A stretch of 64,000 nt of DNA from G965215055 sp965215055 (GTDB taxonomy: Bacteria; Pseudomonadota; Gammaproteobacteria; UBA4575). The stretch spans positions 1,488,001-1,552,000 of the forward strand of contig OZ244046.1 of the NCBI GenBank assembly GCA_965215055.1. Direction: 5' to 3'. Positions 25,910 through 33,995 of this stretch are shown one piece after another. The notes under the pieces were generated by a model. It saw only the letters and a program-made list of their open reading frames with translations. It had not been told where the DNA came from and searched no databases. Position 1 is the stretch's first letter. Every line of letters begins with the position of its first letter. Both the position numbers and the translations under genes were made by a program.

Positions 25910-27325
25910 GTGTCCGCACCAACGACGATTGGCACCGATTACAGTGTCACGAATATGGAAAGCCTGCGTGCACTGCCATATTCACTGGAAGCTGAGCAGG
26001 CCGTACTTGGAGGCTTGTTGTTAGACAACTCGGCTTGGGACCAGGTTGCCGACAGGCTTGTTGAAGACGACTTCCACCTTTTTGACCATCGCCTTATTTT
26101 TCGCGCCATTGATGAACTGGCTGAAAAACGTCAGCCTTTTGACGTTATCACCCTGTCCGACCGACTACGTCAAAAAGCCGAAATCCAGGATACCAACATA
26201 CTGGCCTACCTGGGCACCCTTGCGAACGAAATATCCAGTGCGGCGGGCATCAAGGCCCATGCGGACATTGTAAGGGAGAAATCTGTTTTACGGCAATTGA
26301 TTCAAACCGGCAACGAAATTGCGTCAAGCGGAATGTCGCCAGATGGAAGAGATATCCAGCAACTACTGGACGAAGCTGAACAGAAGGTTTTCCGGATTAC
26401 CGATCGCAGTGCACACGCAGGCACGAGCCTTATCGGCATCAAATCTCTGCTGAACACCACGATGGGTCAGATTGATGAACTGCATGAGCGCGGTGATCAC
26501 ATTACCGGCATGCCCAGTGGCTTTAAGGAATTTGATGAAAAGACTGCCGGTTTGCAGGCTGGTGAACTGATCATCGTTGCCGGTCGTCCCTCCATGGGCA
26601 AGACCAGTTTTGCAATGAACGTTGTAGAGCACGCAGCCTTGCAAAACAAAGTCTGCGCCTTGATTTTTAGCATGGAAATGCCCGCACGTGCGTTGACCAT
26701 GCGCATGTTATCTTCACTGGGTCGCGTTGATCAGCAACGCGTGCGCACCGGCAGACTGAGCGATGAGGACTGGCCGAGAATTACCAGCGCAGTATCCATA
26801 CTTTCGGACGCCCGTTTATTTGTTGATGACTCTGCCGCGTTGTCGCCCACCGAATTACGTGCCCGTGCTCGTCGCCTGAAACGCGAACACGGCCTATCCT
26901 TAATTATTGTAGACTACTTGCAACTGATGAAAATCAGTGGTACTTCCGAAAATCGTGCAACGGAAATCTCCGAAATCTCCCGTTCGCTCAAGGCACTTGC
27001 CAAAGAACTAAGCGTGCCGGTAGTGGCACTTTCGCAGCTTAATCGCAGCCTGGAGCAGCGCACGGACAAACGTCCGGTGATGTCAGACCTGCGCGAATCA
27101 GGCGCCATTGAACAGGATGCGGACTTGATCGTGTTTATTTATCGTGACGAAGTGTATAACGAAGATTCTCCAGATAAAGGCATCGCCGAGATCATCGTGG
27201 CCAAGCAACGCAATGGCCCGATATTCAAGACACGTCTTACGTTTTTAGGTGAGTACACGCGATTTGAAAACTACACCCCTGACGTCTACACCAGCGAAGG
27301 CCTTGATACTGCTGGATCATCGTAG
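25910..27325 (+). CDS. dnaB: Replicative DNA helicase DnaB
   Basis: The hexameric replication-fork helicase has 471 residues. The N-terminal domain (LPYSLEAEQAVLGGLLLDN) and the RecA-like core with Walker A GRPSMGKTSFAMN (about 224) and Walker B LIIVDYLQLM (about 334) are intact. DnaB signature SDLRESGAIEQDADLIVF is near 393. The start is GTG 25910. No intein is seen. The gene ends SS-stop, and an alr remnant begins right at the stop. Confidence 0.97.
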   Translation: MSAPTTIGTDYSVTNMESLRALPYSLEAEQAVLGGLLLDNSAWDQVADRLVEDDFHLFDHRLIFRAIDELAEKRQPFDVITLSDRLRQKAEIQDTNILAYLGTLANEISSAAGIKAHADIVREKSVLRQLIQTGNEIASSGMSPDGRDIQQLLDEAEQKVFRITDRSAHAGTSLIGIKSLLNTTMGQIDELHERGDHITGMPSGFKEFDEKTAGLQAGELIIVAGRPSMGKTSFAMNVVEHAALQNKVCALIFSMEMPARALTMRMLSSLGRVDQQRVRTGRLSDEDWPRITSAVSILSDARLFVDDSAALSPTELRARARRLKREHGLSLIIVDYLQLMKISGTSENRATEISEISRSLKALAKELSVPVVALSQLNRSLEQRTDKRPVMSDLRESGAIEQDADLIVFIYRDEVYNEDSPDKGIAEIIVAKQRNGPIFKTRLTFLGEYTRFENYTPDVYTSEGLDTAGSS

Positions 27326-27417
27326 ATTCAACTACCGTGAACGTCCGGGCTGGTGATGAAATCGAGCTTTGGGGCAAGGATATTTCCGTGGCTGATAACA
27401 AAAAATACATACGGTAA
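27322..27417 (+). pseudogene. C-terminal vestige of alanine racemase (alr)
   Basis: The frame here reads VDSTTVNVRAGDEIELWGKDISVAD, matching the conserved C-terminal GDxVxLWG region of alanine racemase. alr follows dnaB in many gammaproteobacteria. Everything upstream of this point is deleted, and the fragment begins flush with the dnaB stop. The remnant frame ends at TAA 27415-27417. D-alanine would have to come from another racemase elsewhere. Confidence 0.65.
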
Positions 27418-27443
27418 CGACACGTAACTGTACAGGCGGCATA

Positions 27444-29123
27444 GTGGAAAAAGTCTGGTTAAAAAGCTATCCGCAAGGCATTGCCGAATTTATTGAACTG
27501 GATCGTTACCAGTCTCTCTCGCACATGTTTGACGAATGCGCCGGGCGTTACAGCCATCTTCCGGCTTTTGCCAACATGGGCGCCTGTATCAGCTTCTCCG
27601 AACTCAATATAGAGAGCTACAACTTCGCGGCGTACTTGCAGGCCGAGTTGGGCCTGCAAAAAGGCGAACGAATTGCCATCATGCTACCCAACCTGTTGCA
27701 ATTTCCGGTTGCAATGTATGGAGCTTTGCGAGCCGGCCTGGTAGTAGTCAACATCAACCCCCTATACACTGCCCGTGAACTCGGGTACTACCTTGAAGAC
27801 TCCGGTGCCAGGGCCATCGTGATCTTGGAAAACTTCGCGGACGTACTGGCCGAAGTCGTAGTCGATACACCGGTAGAGCACGTAATTCTCACGCGGGTGG
27901 GAGACATGCTCAACTTCCCCAAGTCTGCAATCGTCAACTTCATGCTCAAGTACGTGCGGCGTCAAATCCCGACCTGCAAGCTGGACCACGTCTCATCCTT
28001 CAGGCAAGCCCTTGCAACGGGACAGCACAAACAACTTGTCAAGCCCGAATTGAACAGGGACGACCTTGCCTTCTTGCAATTTACAGGCGGCACAACGGGT
28101 TTGGCCAAGGGTGCCATGCTGACGCATGGAAACTTGCTTGCCAACGTCGCTCAAGCGGAAGCCTGGTTCAGACCAGTATTAAAAGAGCGTGAAGAAGTTG
28201 TCATCACGGCCTTGCCGCTTTACCACGTATTTGCCTTAACCGCGAACTGCTTGTTATTTACCCTTTTGGGTGGATTGAACTACCTGGTTACAAATCCTCG
28301 CGACATGCCGGGCTTTGTCAAGGCACTGGGCAAGGTTAAATTTTCCGTAATAACCGGCGTAAACACACTCTTTAACGGCCTGTTGAATACCGACGGGTTT
28401 GCCGGCCTCGACTTTTCCCATCTGAAAGTATCTCTGGGCGGCGGCATGGCAGTTCAACAGTCCGTAGCCGAAACGTGGCATAAAACCACCGGCTGCGTGT
28501 TGACCGAAGCCTACGGGTTGACAGAGACCTCGCCTGCGGTAACGATCAACCCGCTTGACCTGGAAGAATACAATGGTGCCATTGGCCTGCCGATTCCGAA
28601 TACGGAAATTTCAATACAGGACGACAATGGCAACCACCTTGATATTGAAGAAGCTGGTGAGCTTTGCGTGCGCGGCCCGCAAGTTATGCAAGGCTACTGG
28701 AATCGGGCCGAAGAAACGGCAGCAGTGCTGAGCAAAGACGGCTGGCTGCGAACGGGCGACGTCGCCATGATGGACGACAAGGGCTTTGTGCGCATTGTTG
28801 ACCGTAAAAAAGACATGATCCTGGTATCCGGCTTCAACGTCTATCCAAACGAAATCGAAGGCGTAGTCGCTGCGCACCCCGGCGTACTGGAAGTTGCCGC
28901 CGTAGGCGCAGATGATGCAGAATCCGGCGAAGTCGTAAAACTCTTTATCGTCAAAAAAGACCCTGCATTGACACAAGAAGATATTCTGGCACACTGCAAG
29001 AGTCGTCTAACCCGCTACAAATGGCCTAAATACATTGAATTCCGTGAAGAATTACCCAAGACCAGCGTTGGCAAAATCCTGCGTCGGGCACTGTGGGACA
29101 AAGATCGCCATGATGCAACGTGA
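27444..29123 (+). CDS. fadD: Long-chain-fatty-acid CoA ligase
   Basis: This 559-residue AMP-forming acyl-CoA synthetase has the AMP-binding motif FTGGTTGLAKGAMLTH (about 213), the YGLTETSP motif (about 360), the GWLRTGD motif (about 432) and the C-terminal catalytic lysine context KTSVGKILRRALWDK. The length and MEKVWLKSYPQGI opening match FadD. The start is GTG 27444. It follows the alr remnant and is probably transcribed with dnaB or from its own promoter in the short gap. Confidence 0.93.
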   Translation: MEKVWLKSYPQGIAEFIELDRYQSLSHMFDECAGRYSHLPAFANMGACISFSELNIESYNFAAYLQAELGLQKGERIAIMLPNLLQFPVAMYGALRAGLVVVNINPLYTARELGYYLEDSGARAIVILENFADVLAEVVVDTPVEHVILTRVGDMLNFPKSAIVNFMLKYVRRQIPTCKLDHVSSFRQALATGQHKQLVKPELNRDDLAFLQFTGGTTGLAKGAMLTHGNLLANVAQAEAWFRPVLKEREEVVITALPLYHVFALTANCLLFTLLGGLNYLVTNPRDMPGFVKALGKVKFSVITGVNTLFNGLLNTDGFAGLDFSHLKVSLGGGMAVQQSVAETWHKTTGCVLTEAYGLTETSPAVTINPLDLEEYNGAIGLPIPNTEISIQDDNGNHLDIEEAGELCVRGPQVMQGYWNRAEETAAVLSKDGWLRTGDVAMMDDKGFVRIVDRKKDMILVSGFNVYPNEIEGVVAAHPGVLEVAAVGADDAESGEVVKLFIVKKDPALTQEDILAHCKSRLTRYKWPKYIEFREELPKTSVGKILRRALWDKDRHDAT

Positions 29124-29201
29124 GCACGTCGGGGGCCATGACAATACGTATATACTTATTCGGCGTTAGCAGCCTTTTATAACTTTATTCGCGCCCCAAA
29201 A

Positions 29202-30935
29202 ATGTCTACAACAGTCCACTACGAACCCCACGAACAACCACCACACCTGCTCGCTTTCGGTCTTGGTTTTCAGCAGGCCGCACTGTGCATTGCCGGCGTT
29301 GTACTGACCCCACTCATCGTCATTCGCGCCGCAGATGGTGGTGACTCTTACCTGTCGTGGGCCGTTTTCGCGGCACTGGTTGTCAGCGGGCTGACCACCA
29401 TACTGCAAGCCGTGCGCGTGGGTCGTATCGGTGCCGGCTACCCGATGCTTATGGGAACCTCCGGTGCATTCATCGCGGTGTGTGTGACTGCTCTCGTGGA
29501 CGGCGGCCCAGCGATGCTGGCGACCCTGGTCTTCATCTCCGCGCTGTTTCAATTCCTGCTTTCTGCGCAGCTTGCCTGGCTGCGGCGGATCATTACTCCG
29601 ACGGTAGCCGGCACAGTGATCATGCTGATCCCGGTAACCGTCATGCCCATTATCTTTGACATGCTGGTGGACGTACCGGAAGGAACCTTGCCTGCTGCCG
29701 CCCCCGTCAGTGCCATCGTGACAATAGCCATCATCGCGGTACTGGCATTGCGTGCTTCAGGTACGCTGCGTCTGTGGGTGCCGGTCATCGGTCTTGTACT
29801 GGGTTGTATCGTCGCCTCCTTTTTTGGCCTCTACGACGTCGCGCGTGTTGTTGAAGCAGACTGGATCGGCGTCCCTCACGGTGGTTGGCCTGGCTACGAC
29901 CTGAGTTTTGGTCCAACGTTCTGGGCGTTATTGCCAGCGTTCGTATTCGTAACCCTGGTTGGTGCTATCGAGACGACGGGCGATGCCATGGCCATCCAGA
30001 ACGTGGCATGGCGCAAACCGCGCCCGACGGATTTTCGCGAAGTACAGGGCGCAATAGCTGCCGACGGCGTGGGCAACCTGCTTTCCGGCGCAGCCGGTAC
30101 GGTACCCAACACCACCTACTCGACCAGTGTTGCAATTGCGGAACTCACCGGCGTTGCGGCGCGCAGCGTTGGCGTATGGATAGGGATTATTTTCGCAGCA
30201 GTTGCGTTCGTACCCAAGTTGACGGCCGTCCTGCTTGCCGTCCCACCTCCCGTGATTGCAGCCTATATACTGGCATTACTGGCGCTGCTCTTTGTGCTCG
30301 GCATGAGAGTAGTCGTTCAGGATGGCGTGGACTACCGCAAGGCAATTATTGTAGGGGTATCGTTTTGGATTGGGGTGGGATTTCAGAACAAGCTGATCTT
30401 TGCTGACCACCTCGGTGAATGGTGGGGGTCACTGCTGGGCAATGGCATGACCAGCGGTGGCCTCACGGCAATTCTTCTGACCTTGATTTTGCAACTGACG
30501 TGGTCACGGCGCTGGCGTATTGAGACAACCCTGGATATTAAGACACAGCCGGAAGTCGATGCCTTTTTGAGTAAATTTGCTTCCCGGCGAGGTTGGGATG
30601 CCGAGGCCACCGATCGACTCCGCGCCGCCGGCGAGGAAGCACTGCTGAGTCTCCTTGACTGCGTGGACCAGGACAAAGAGAAGCGGCGTCTTTTACTGAT
30701 CGCCCGCAACGAAGGCCAGGGCGTGGAACTGGAGTTTATCGCTGCGCTTGGCAAGGAAAACCTGGAAAACCTGCTGGTACTTCTCTCAAACTCGCCGGGG
30801 GGCCCGGAAGAGCAAGAACTTTCTCTTCGCTTGCTGCGTCACTACGCATCATCCGTGCGCCACCAGCAATATCATGGCATAGACGTTATAACGGTTTGGG
30901 TCAAGGGAATGCCGACGGGCGAATTGGGCAAGTAG
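29202..30935 (+). CDS. NCS2-family nucleobase permease with ATPase-like C-terminal domain
   Basis: The protein has 577 residues. The first 430 or so form a nucleobase:cation symporter-2 (xanthine/uracil permease) with about 12-14 helices and motifs LGFQQAALCIAG, GAGYPMLMGTSGAFIA and the ETTGDAMAIQNVAW segment of the family. The last 130 residues (from about 445) are soluble and look like a degenerate RsbW/HATPase_c-type domain (TDRLRAAGEEALLSLLDCV, VELEFIAAL, then LSLRLLRHYASSVRHQQYHGIDVITVWV). The N-box asparagine is missing, so ATP binding is doubtful. The substrate is unknown; sensing or regulation by the tail is inference. Confidence 0.82.
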   Translation: MSTTVHYEPHEQPPHLLAFGLGFQQAALCIAGVVLTPLIVIRAADGGDSYLSWAVFAALVVSGLTTILQAVRVGRIGAGYPMLMGTSGAFIAVCVTALVDGGPAMLATLVFISALFQFLLSAQLAWLRRIITPTVAGTVIMLIPVTVMPIIFDMLVDVPEGTLPAAAPVSAIVTIAIIAVLALRASGTLRLWVPVIGLVLGCIVASFFGLYDVARVVEADWIGVPHGGWPGYDLSFGPTFWALLPAFVFVTLVGAIETTGDAMAIQNVAWRKPRPTDFREVQGAIAADGVGNLLSGAAGTVPNTTYSTSVAIAELTGVAARSVGVWIGIIFAAVAFVPKLTAVLLAVPPPVIAAYILALLALLFVLGMRVVVQDGVDYRKAIIVGVSFWIGVGFQNKLIFADHLGEWWGSLLGNGMTSGGLTAILLTLILQLTWSRRWRIETTLDIKTQPEVDAFLSKFASRRGWDAEATDRLRAAGEEALLSLLDCVDQDKEKRRLLLIARNEGQGVELEFIAALGKENLENLLVLLSNSPGGPEEQELSLRLLRHYASSVRHQQYHGIDVITVWVKGMPTGELGK

Positions 30936-31072
30936 AGAGATCACACCCTGACAAAAAATGAAATGAAAAGAATTTACCATTGACAAAAAGGCGAAATCCG
31001 ACCGAAGGCAGGACACTGCTACTTGAAAGAAATCGGTAATTGGTGCAAGTTTACATCCGCACTTGACCATAC

Positions 31073-31675
31073 TTGATAAATTCAATGATTGATGCAAGCT
31101 TACAAATACTGCGCACGGACGTCTCCGGGATGCCCGTGGAATGGGTGAATTACCAGGATGCCGCGCGTTTGTATCATGGCGAGCAGGTTGCCTACGTTTG
31201 TGGAGAATCACTGTACGTTATTCACGGTGGTATAAACGCCCGCAGCGGGTTACGCAGTGAAATCGAAGTGCACTCCATTATTGCCACCCACGGCAGCAAT
31301 CGCTCCTTGCACGAAAGCTACGTCCCGCCACTCAACAACCGCACCCTGTTCAAGCGTGACGCGAACCTGTGCCTGTACTGCGGCAATCGTTTTGATCGTC
31401 GCAACCTGTCGCGCGATCACGTCAGACCGCTGAGCATGGGTGGAACCGATGACTGGAATAACGTAGTAACGGCCTGTAAACGCTGTAACAACCACAAGGC
31501 CGGGCATACCCCCGAACAGTCCGGCATGCAATTACTGGCAATTCCGTTTACACCTACTCACGCTGAATATATCTACCTGCAAGGCCGCCGGGTATTGGCC
31601 GATCAAATGAAATTTTTACTGGCGCATTTTCCACGCACCAGTCCGTTGCACGAACGCCTGAGCAGATTGGCGTAA
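31073..31675 (+). CDS. HNH endonuclease family protein
   Basis: The protein has 200 residues. The HNH centre lies at about 100-145, with a zinc-ribbon pair (CLYCG and CKRCN) around SRDHVRPLSMGGTDDWNNVV. This 5-methylcytosine-McrA-like HNH type occurs as a chromosomal singleton in many proteobacteria, without known cellular role. Starts at 31073 and 31085 are both possible. It is not visibly tied to an intron, intein or phage here. Confidence 0.8.
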   Translation: MINSMIDASLQILRTDVSGMPVEWVNYQDAARLYHGEQVAYVCGESLYVIHGGINARSGLRSEIEVHSIIATHGSNRSLHESYVPPLNNRTLFKRDANLCLYCGNRFDRRNLSRDHVRPLSMGGTDDWNNVVTACKRCNNHKAGHTPEQSGMQLLAIPFTPTHAEYIYLQGRRVLADQMKFLLAHFPRTSPLHERLSRLA

Positions 31676-31799
31676 CCGCAACCGGGTACCTGATTGCCTG
31701 TGAGTCACCTTGCCATATAACTCCTGCGTGAGCTTTCGCCAGTTGCAGTTACCCGAACTGCCGTATAAAAGACTTCCATAGCAACCGGTTTTCCTGACG

Positions 31800-32894
31800 A
31801 TGCCAAGATATAAAGGCAGAAAAGACTACGTACACGGCAGCGACACCTGCCTGGGGGTACTGATTACCAATCTCGGTACACCTGCTGCACCAACCGCAAG
31901 GGCAGTACGAAAATACCTGGCGGAATTCTTGTGGGACCCGCGCGTCATTGAAATCCCGAGACCGATATGGTGGCTACTGTTGCACGCAGTGGTTTTACCC
32001 ACATATTCAGGCAAGACCGCCAGGTCCTATGCAAAAGTGTGGACCGATGCAGGCTCTCCGCTATTGGCAATCAGCAAGCGGCAGCGCGCCGCACTGCAAA
32101 CTGCACTGGCAAACGCCGGTGCTGAGAAAATCAGGGTAGAACTGGCGATGCGCTACGGACAGCCCTCTATCCGGTCTGCACTACAAGCGCTACAGGCGCA
32201 GAATGCGCAGCGCATCCTACTGTTACCCTTGTACCCCCAGTATTCAGCCAGTACCACGGCATCCGCGTTTGACGCCGTTGCGCACGAATTCATGCAACTG
32301 CGATGGCTGCCCGAACTGCGCATGATAAATCACTACGGTGCAGAGCCAGGATACATCGACGCATGCGTGCAGCGCATAAAATCCCATTGGCAAGGACGTC
32401 AACCTGGTCAAAAGATAATACTCTCCTTTCACGGCTTGCCCAGGCAAGCCCTGTTACAGGGCGATCCCTATCATTGCGAGTGTCAGCAGACAGCGCGGCT
32501 GATTGCGGAAAAGCTGGACCTGGACGACGGGCAATGGGAAATCGCCTTTCAATCGCGTTTTGGCAAGGCAGAATGGCTGAAACCGTACCTCGAAGACCGA
32601 ATTTCCGAGCTGCCGCGTGAAGGGGTCACGTCCGCCGACGTCTTCTGCCCTGGATTTTCATCAGACTGCCTTGAAACCCTGGAAGAAATCGAGATGGAAG
32701 ACCGCAAGATTTTTCTGCAAAACGGGGGGAAGTCATTTCATTACGTTCCTGCACTGAATGACGAACCTTCCCACGTCCAGGCACTGGCAGACATCATCCT
32801 GCAGCATATGCGCGGGTGGTTATCCGAATCCTCCGAACGCGAAGACAGGGAGGCGTCACGCCAGCGCGCGCTGCAACTTGGAGCCAAGCAATAA
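31800..32894 (+). CDS. hemH: Ferrochelatase
   Basis: HemH inserts ferrous iron into protoporphyrin IX, the last step of protoheme synthesis. The 364 residues include GVLITNLGTPAAPTARAVRKYL near the start, the catalytic-histidine motif SFHGLPRQALLQGDPYHCEC (about 204) and the C-terminal signature CPGFSSDCLETLEEIEMED (about 284). It ends convergently with the exonuclease gene, 30 bases away. Confidence 0.95.
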   Translation: MPRYKGRKDYVHGSDTCLGVLITNLGTPAAPTARAVRKYLAEFLWDPRVIEIPRPIWWLLLHAVVLPTYSGKTARSYAKVWTDAGSPLLAISKRQRAALQTALANAGAEKIRVELAMRYGQPSIRSALQALQAQNAQRILLLPLYPQYSASTTASAFDAVAHEFMQLRWLPELRMINHYGAEPGYIDACVQRIKSHWQGRQPGQKIILSFHGLPRQALLQGDPYHCECQQTARLIAEKLDLDDGQWEIAFQSRFGKAEWLKPYLEDRISELPREGVTSADVFCPGFSSDCLETLEEIEMEDRKIFLQNGGKSFHYVPALNDEPSHVQALADIILQHMRGWLSESSEREDREASRQRALQLGAKQ

Positions 32895-32924
32895 TACCGC
32901 TTTGCACGGCAGGCAGTAACGGGC

Positions 32925-33812
32925 TCAAGTCCTCAATAAATTCAGCCAGCGATTACGGCGGTAACGGCTAAAATCAAACTCGTTGAACAACGTATCCAGC
33001 TTGTCAAAATCAGGCCGCTTGCGCTTAAGCTGAATCGAATCGGGAAAATCAACGTTGCAATGAATCGTAGTCAATTTCTTATACAGCGGTAACAAATCCT
33101 TGTGATCTTCAACAAGACGCTGGATGCGCTTGGCACCGCGAATTTTCATGCTGCCGATTTCCGCGCACTGGTTCAGCATCTTCTCCAGGGTTTCAAACCG
33201 GTTCAACAACTTCGCAGCAGTAGACATCCCGATTCCTGGCACCCCGGGGATATTGTCACTCTTATCCCCGGCGACGGCCAGTTGGTCGGCAATTTGCCCG
33301 GGATAGACGCCAAACAGTTTTTTGATTTGTGCCACGGAATGTCGATCGCCCTTCGCAAAGTTCCACCAGGTATCATCTTCAAAAATAAGCTGGGCCAAGT
33401 CTTTATCCGCAGTCAGAATAGTAATTTTATGTCCCAGTGTGCGCATGTGCTGCGCCAACGTGCCGATCAAATCATCAGCCTCATAACGAGGGCTGCCCGT
33501 CTCAAAAAGACCCAGTGCGCGTAAAAAATCCCGACAGCAGGCGAACTGCCGCTTTAACTCCTTGGGCGTAGGTTCCCGGTTTGCCTTGTATTGCGGATAG
33601 AGCTCATTGCGAAATGAAGAACTGAGGCTTTCGTCAAAGGCGAAACCCGCGTATTTGGGCCGTGCCTGGTACAGAAACTGATATACGAAATCTGCAAAGC
33701 CATATACGGCATTAACCGGTTCATTATTTCGGTCTACCACGTGCTCGGGCACCGTAAACCAGCCGCGAAACACATAGATGCTCGCATCTATCAGGTAGAC
33801 GTTTTCTGTCAC
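32925..33812 (-). CDS. 5'-3' exonuclease / flap endonuclease-like protein
   Basis: This is a FEN/Xni-type nuclease, related to the N-terminal 5'-3' exonuclease of DNA polymerase I, about 295 residues from GTG 33812 (VTENVYLIDASIYVFRGW). Acidic metal-binding clusters are visible: YLIDAS, AGFAFDE, YEADDLIGTLA, ILTADKDLAQL and GDKSDNIPGVPGIG, the last beginning the helix-hairpin-helix. An upstream in-frame GTG (33842) would add ten residues of no clear family match. No polymerase domain is attached. Confidence 0.85.
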   Translation of the reverse strand: MTENVYLIDASIYVFRGWFTVPEHVVDRNNEPVNAVYGFADFVYQFLYQARPKYAGFAFDESLSSSFRNELYPQYKANREPTPKELKRQFACCRDFLRALGLFETGSPRYEADDLIGTLAQHMRTLGHKITILTADKDLAQLIFEDDTWWNFAKGDRHSVAQIKKLFGVYPGQIADQLAVAGDKSDNIPGVPGIGMSTAAKLLNRFETLEKMLNQCAEIGSMKIRGAKRIQRLVEDHKDLLPLYKKLTTIHCNVDFPDSIQLKRKRPDFDKLDTLFNEFDFSRYRRNRWLNLLRT

Positions 33813-33995
33813 TGCAAAAAGAAGAAAATGATATGAGCGCACTCTACTAAAAAGACGCCCACGGGTCAGCCTTGTATGAGAAATATATTTATGTTAGCCC
33901 GTCCCTTCGTTATAAAGCCGCCCTGATTTGCTGGCGGGAGTTACAAACGGGAAGCTTTAGTTTAGAGTTACGCCGTTAACCAGAGAGCAGACACC

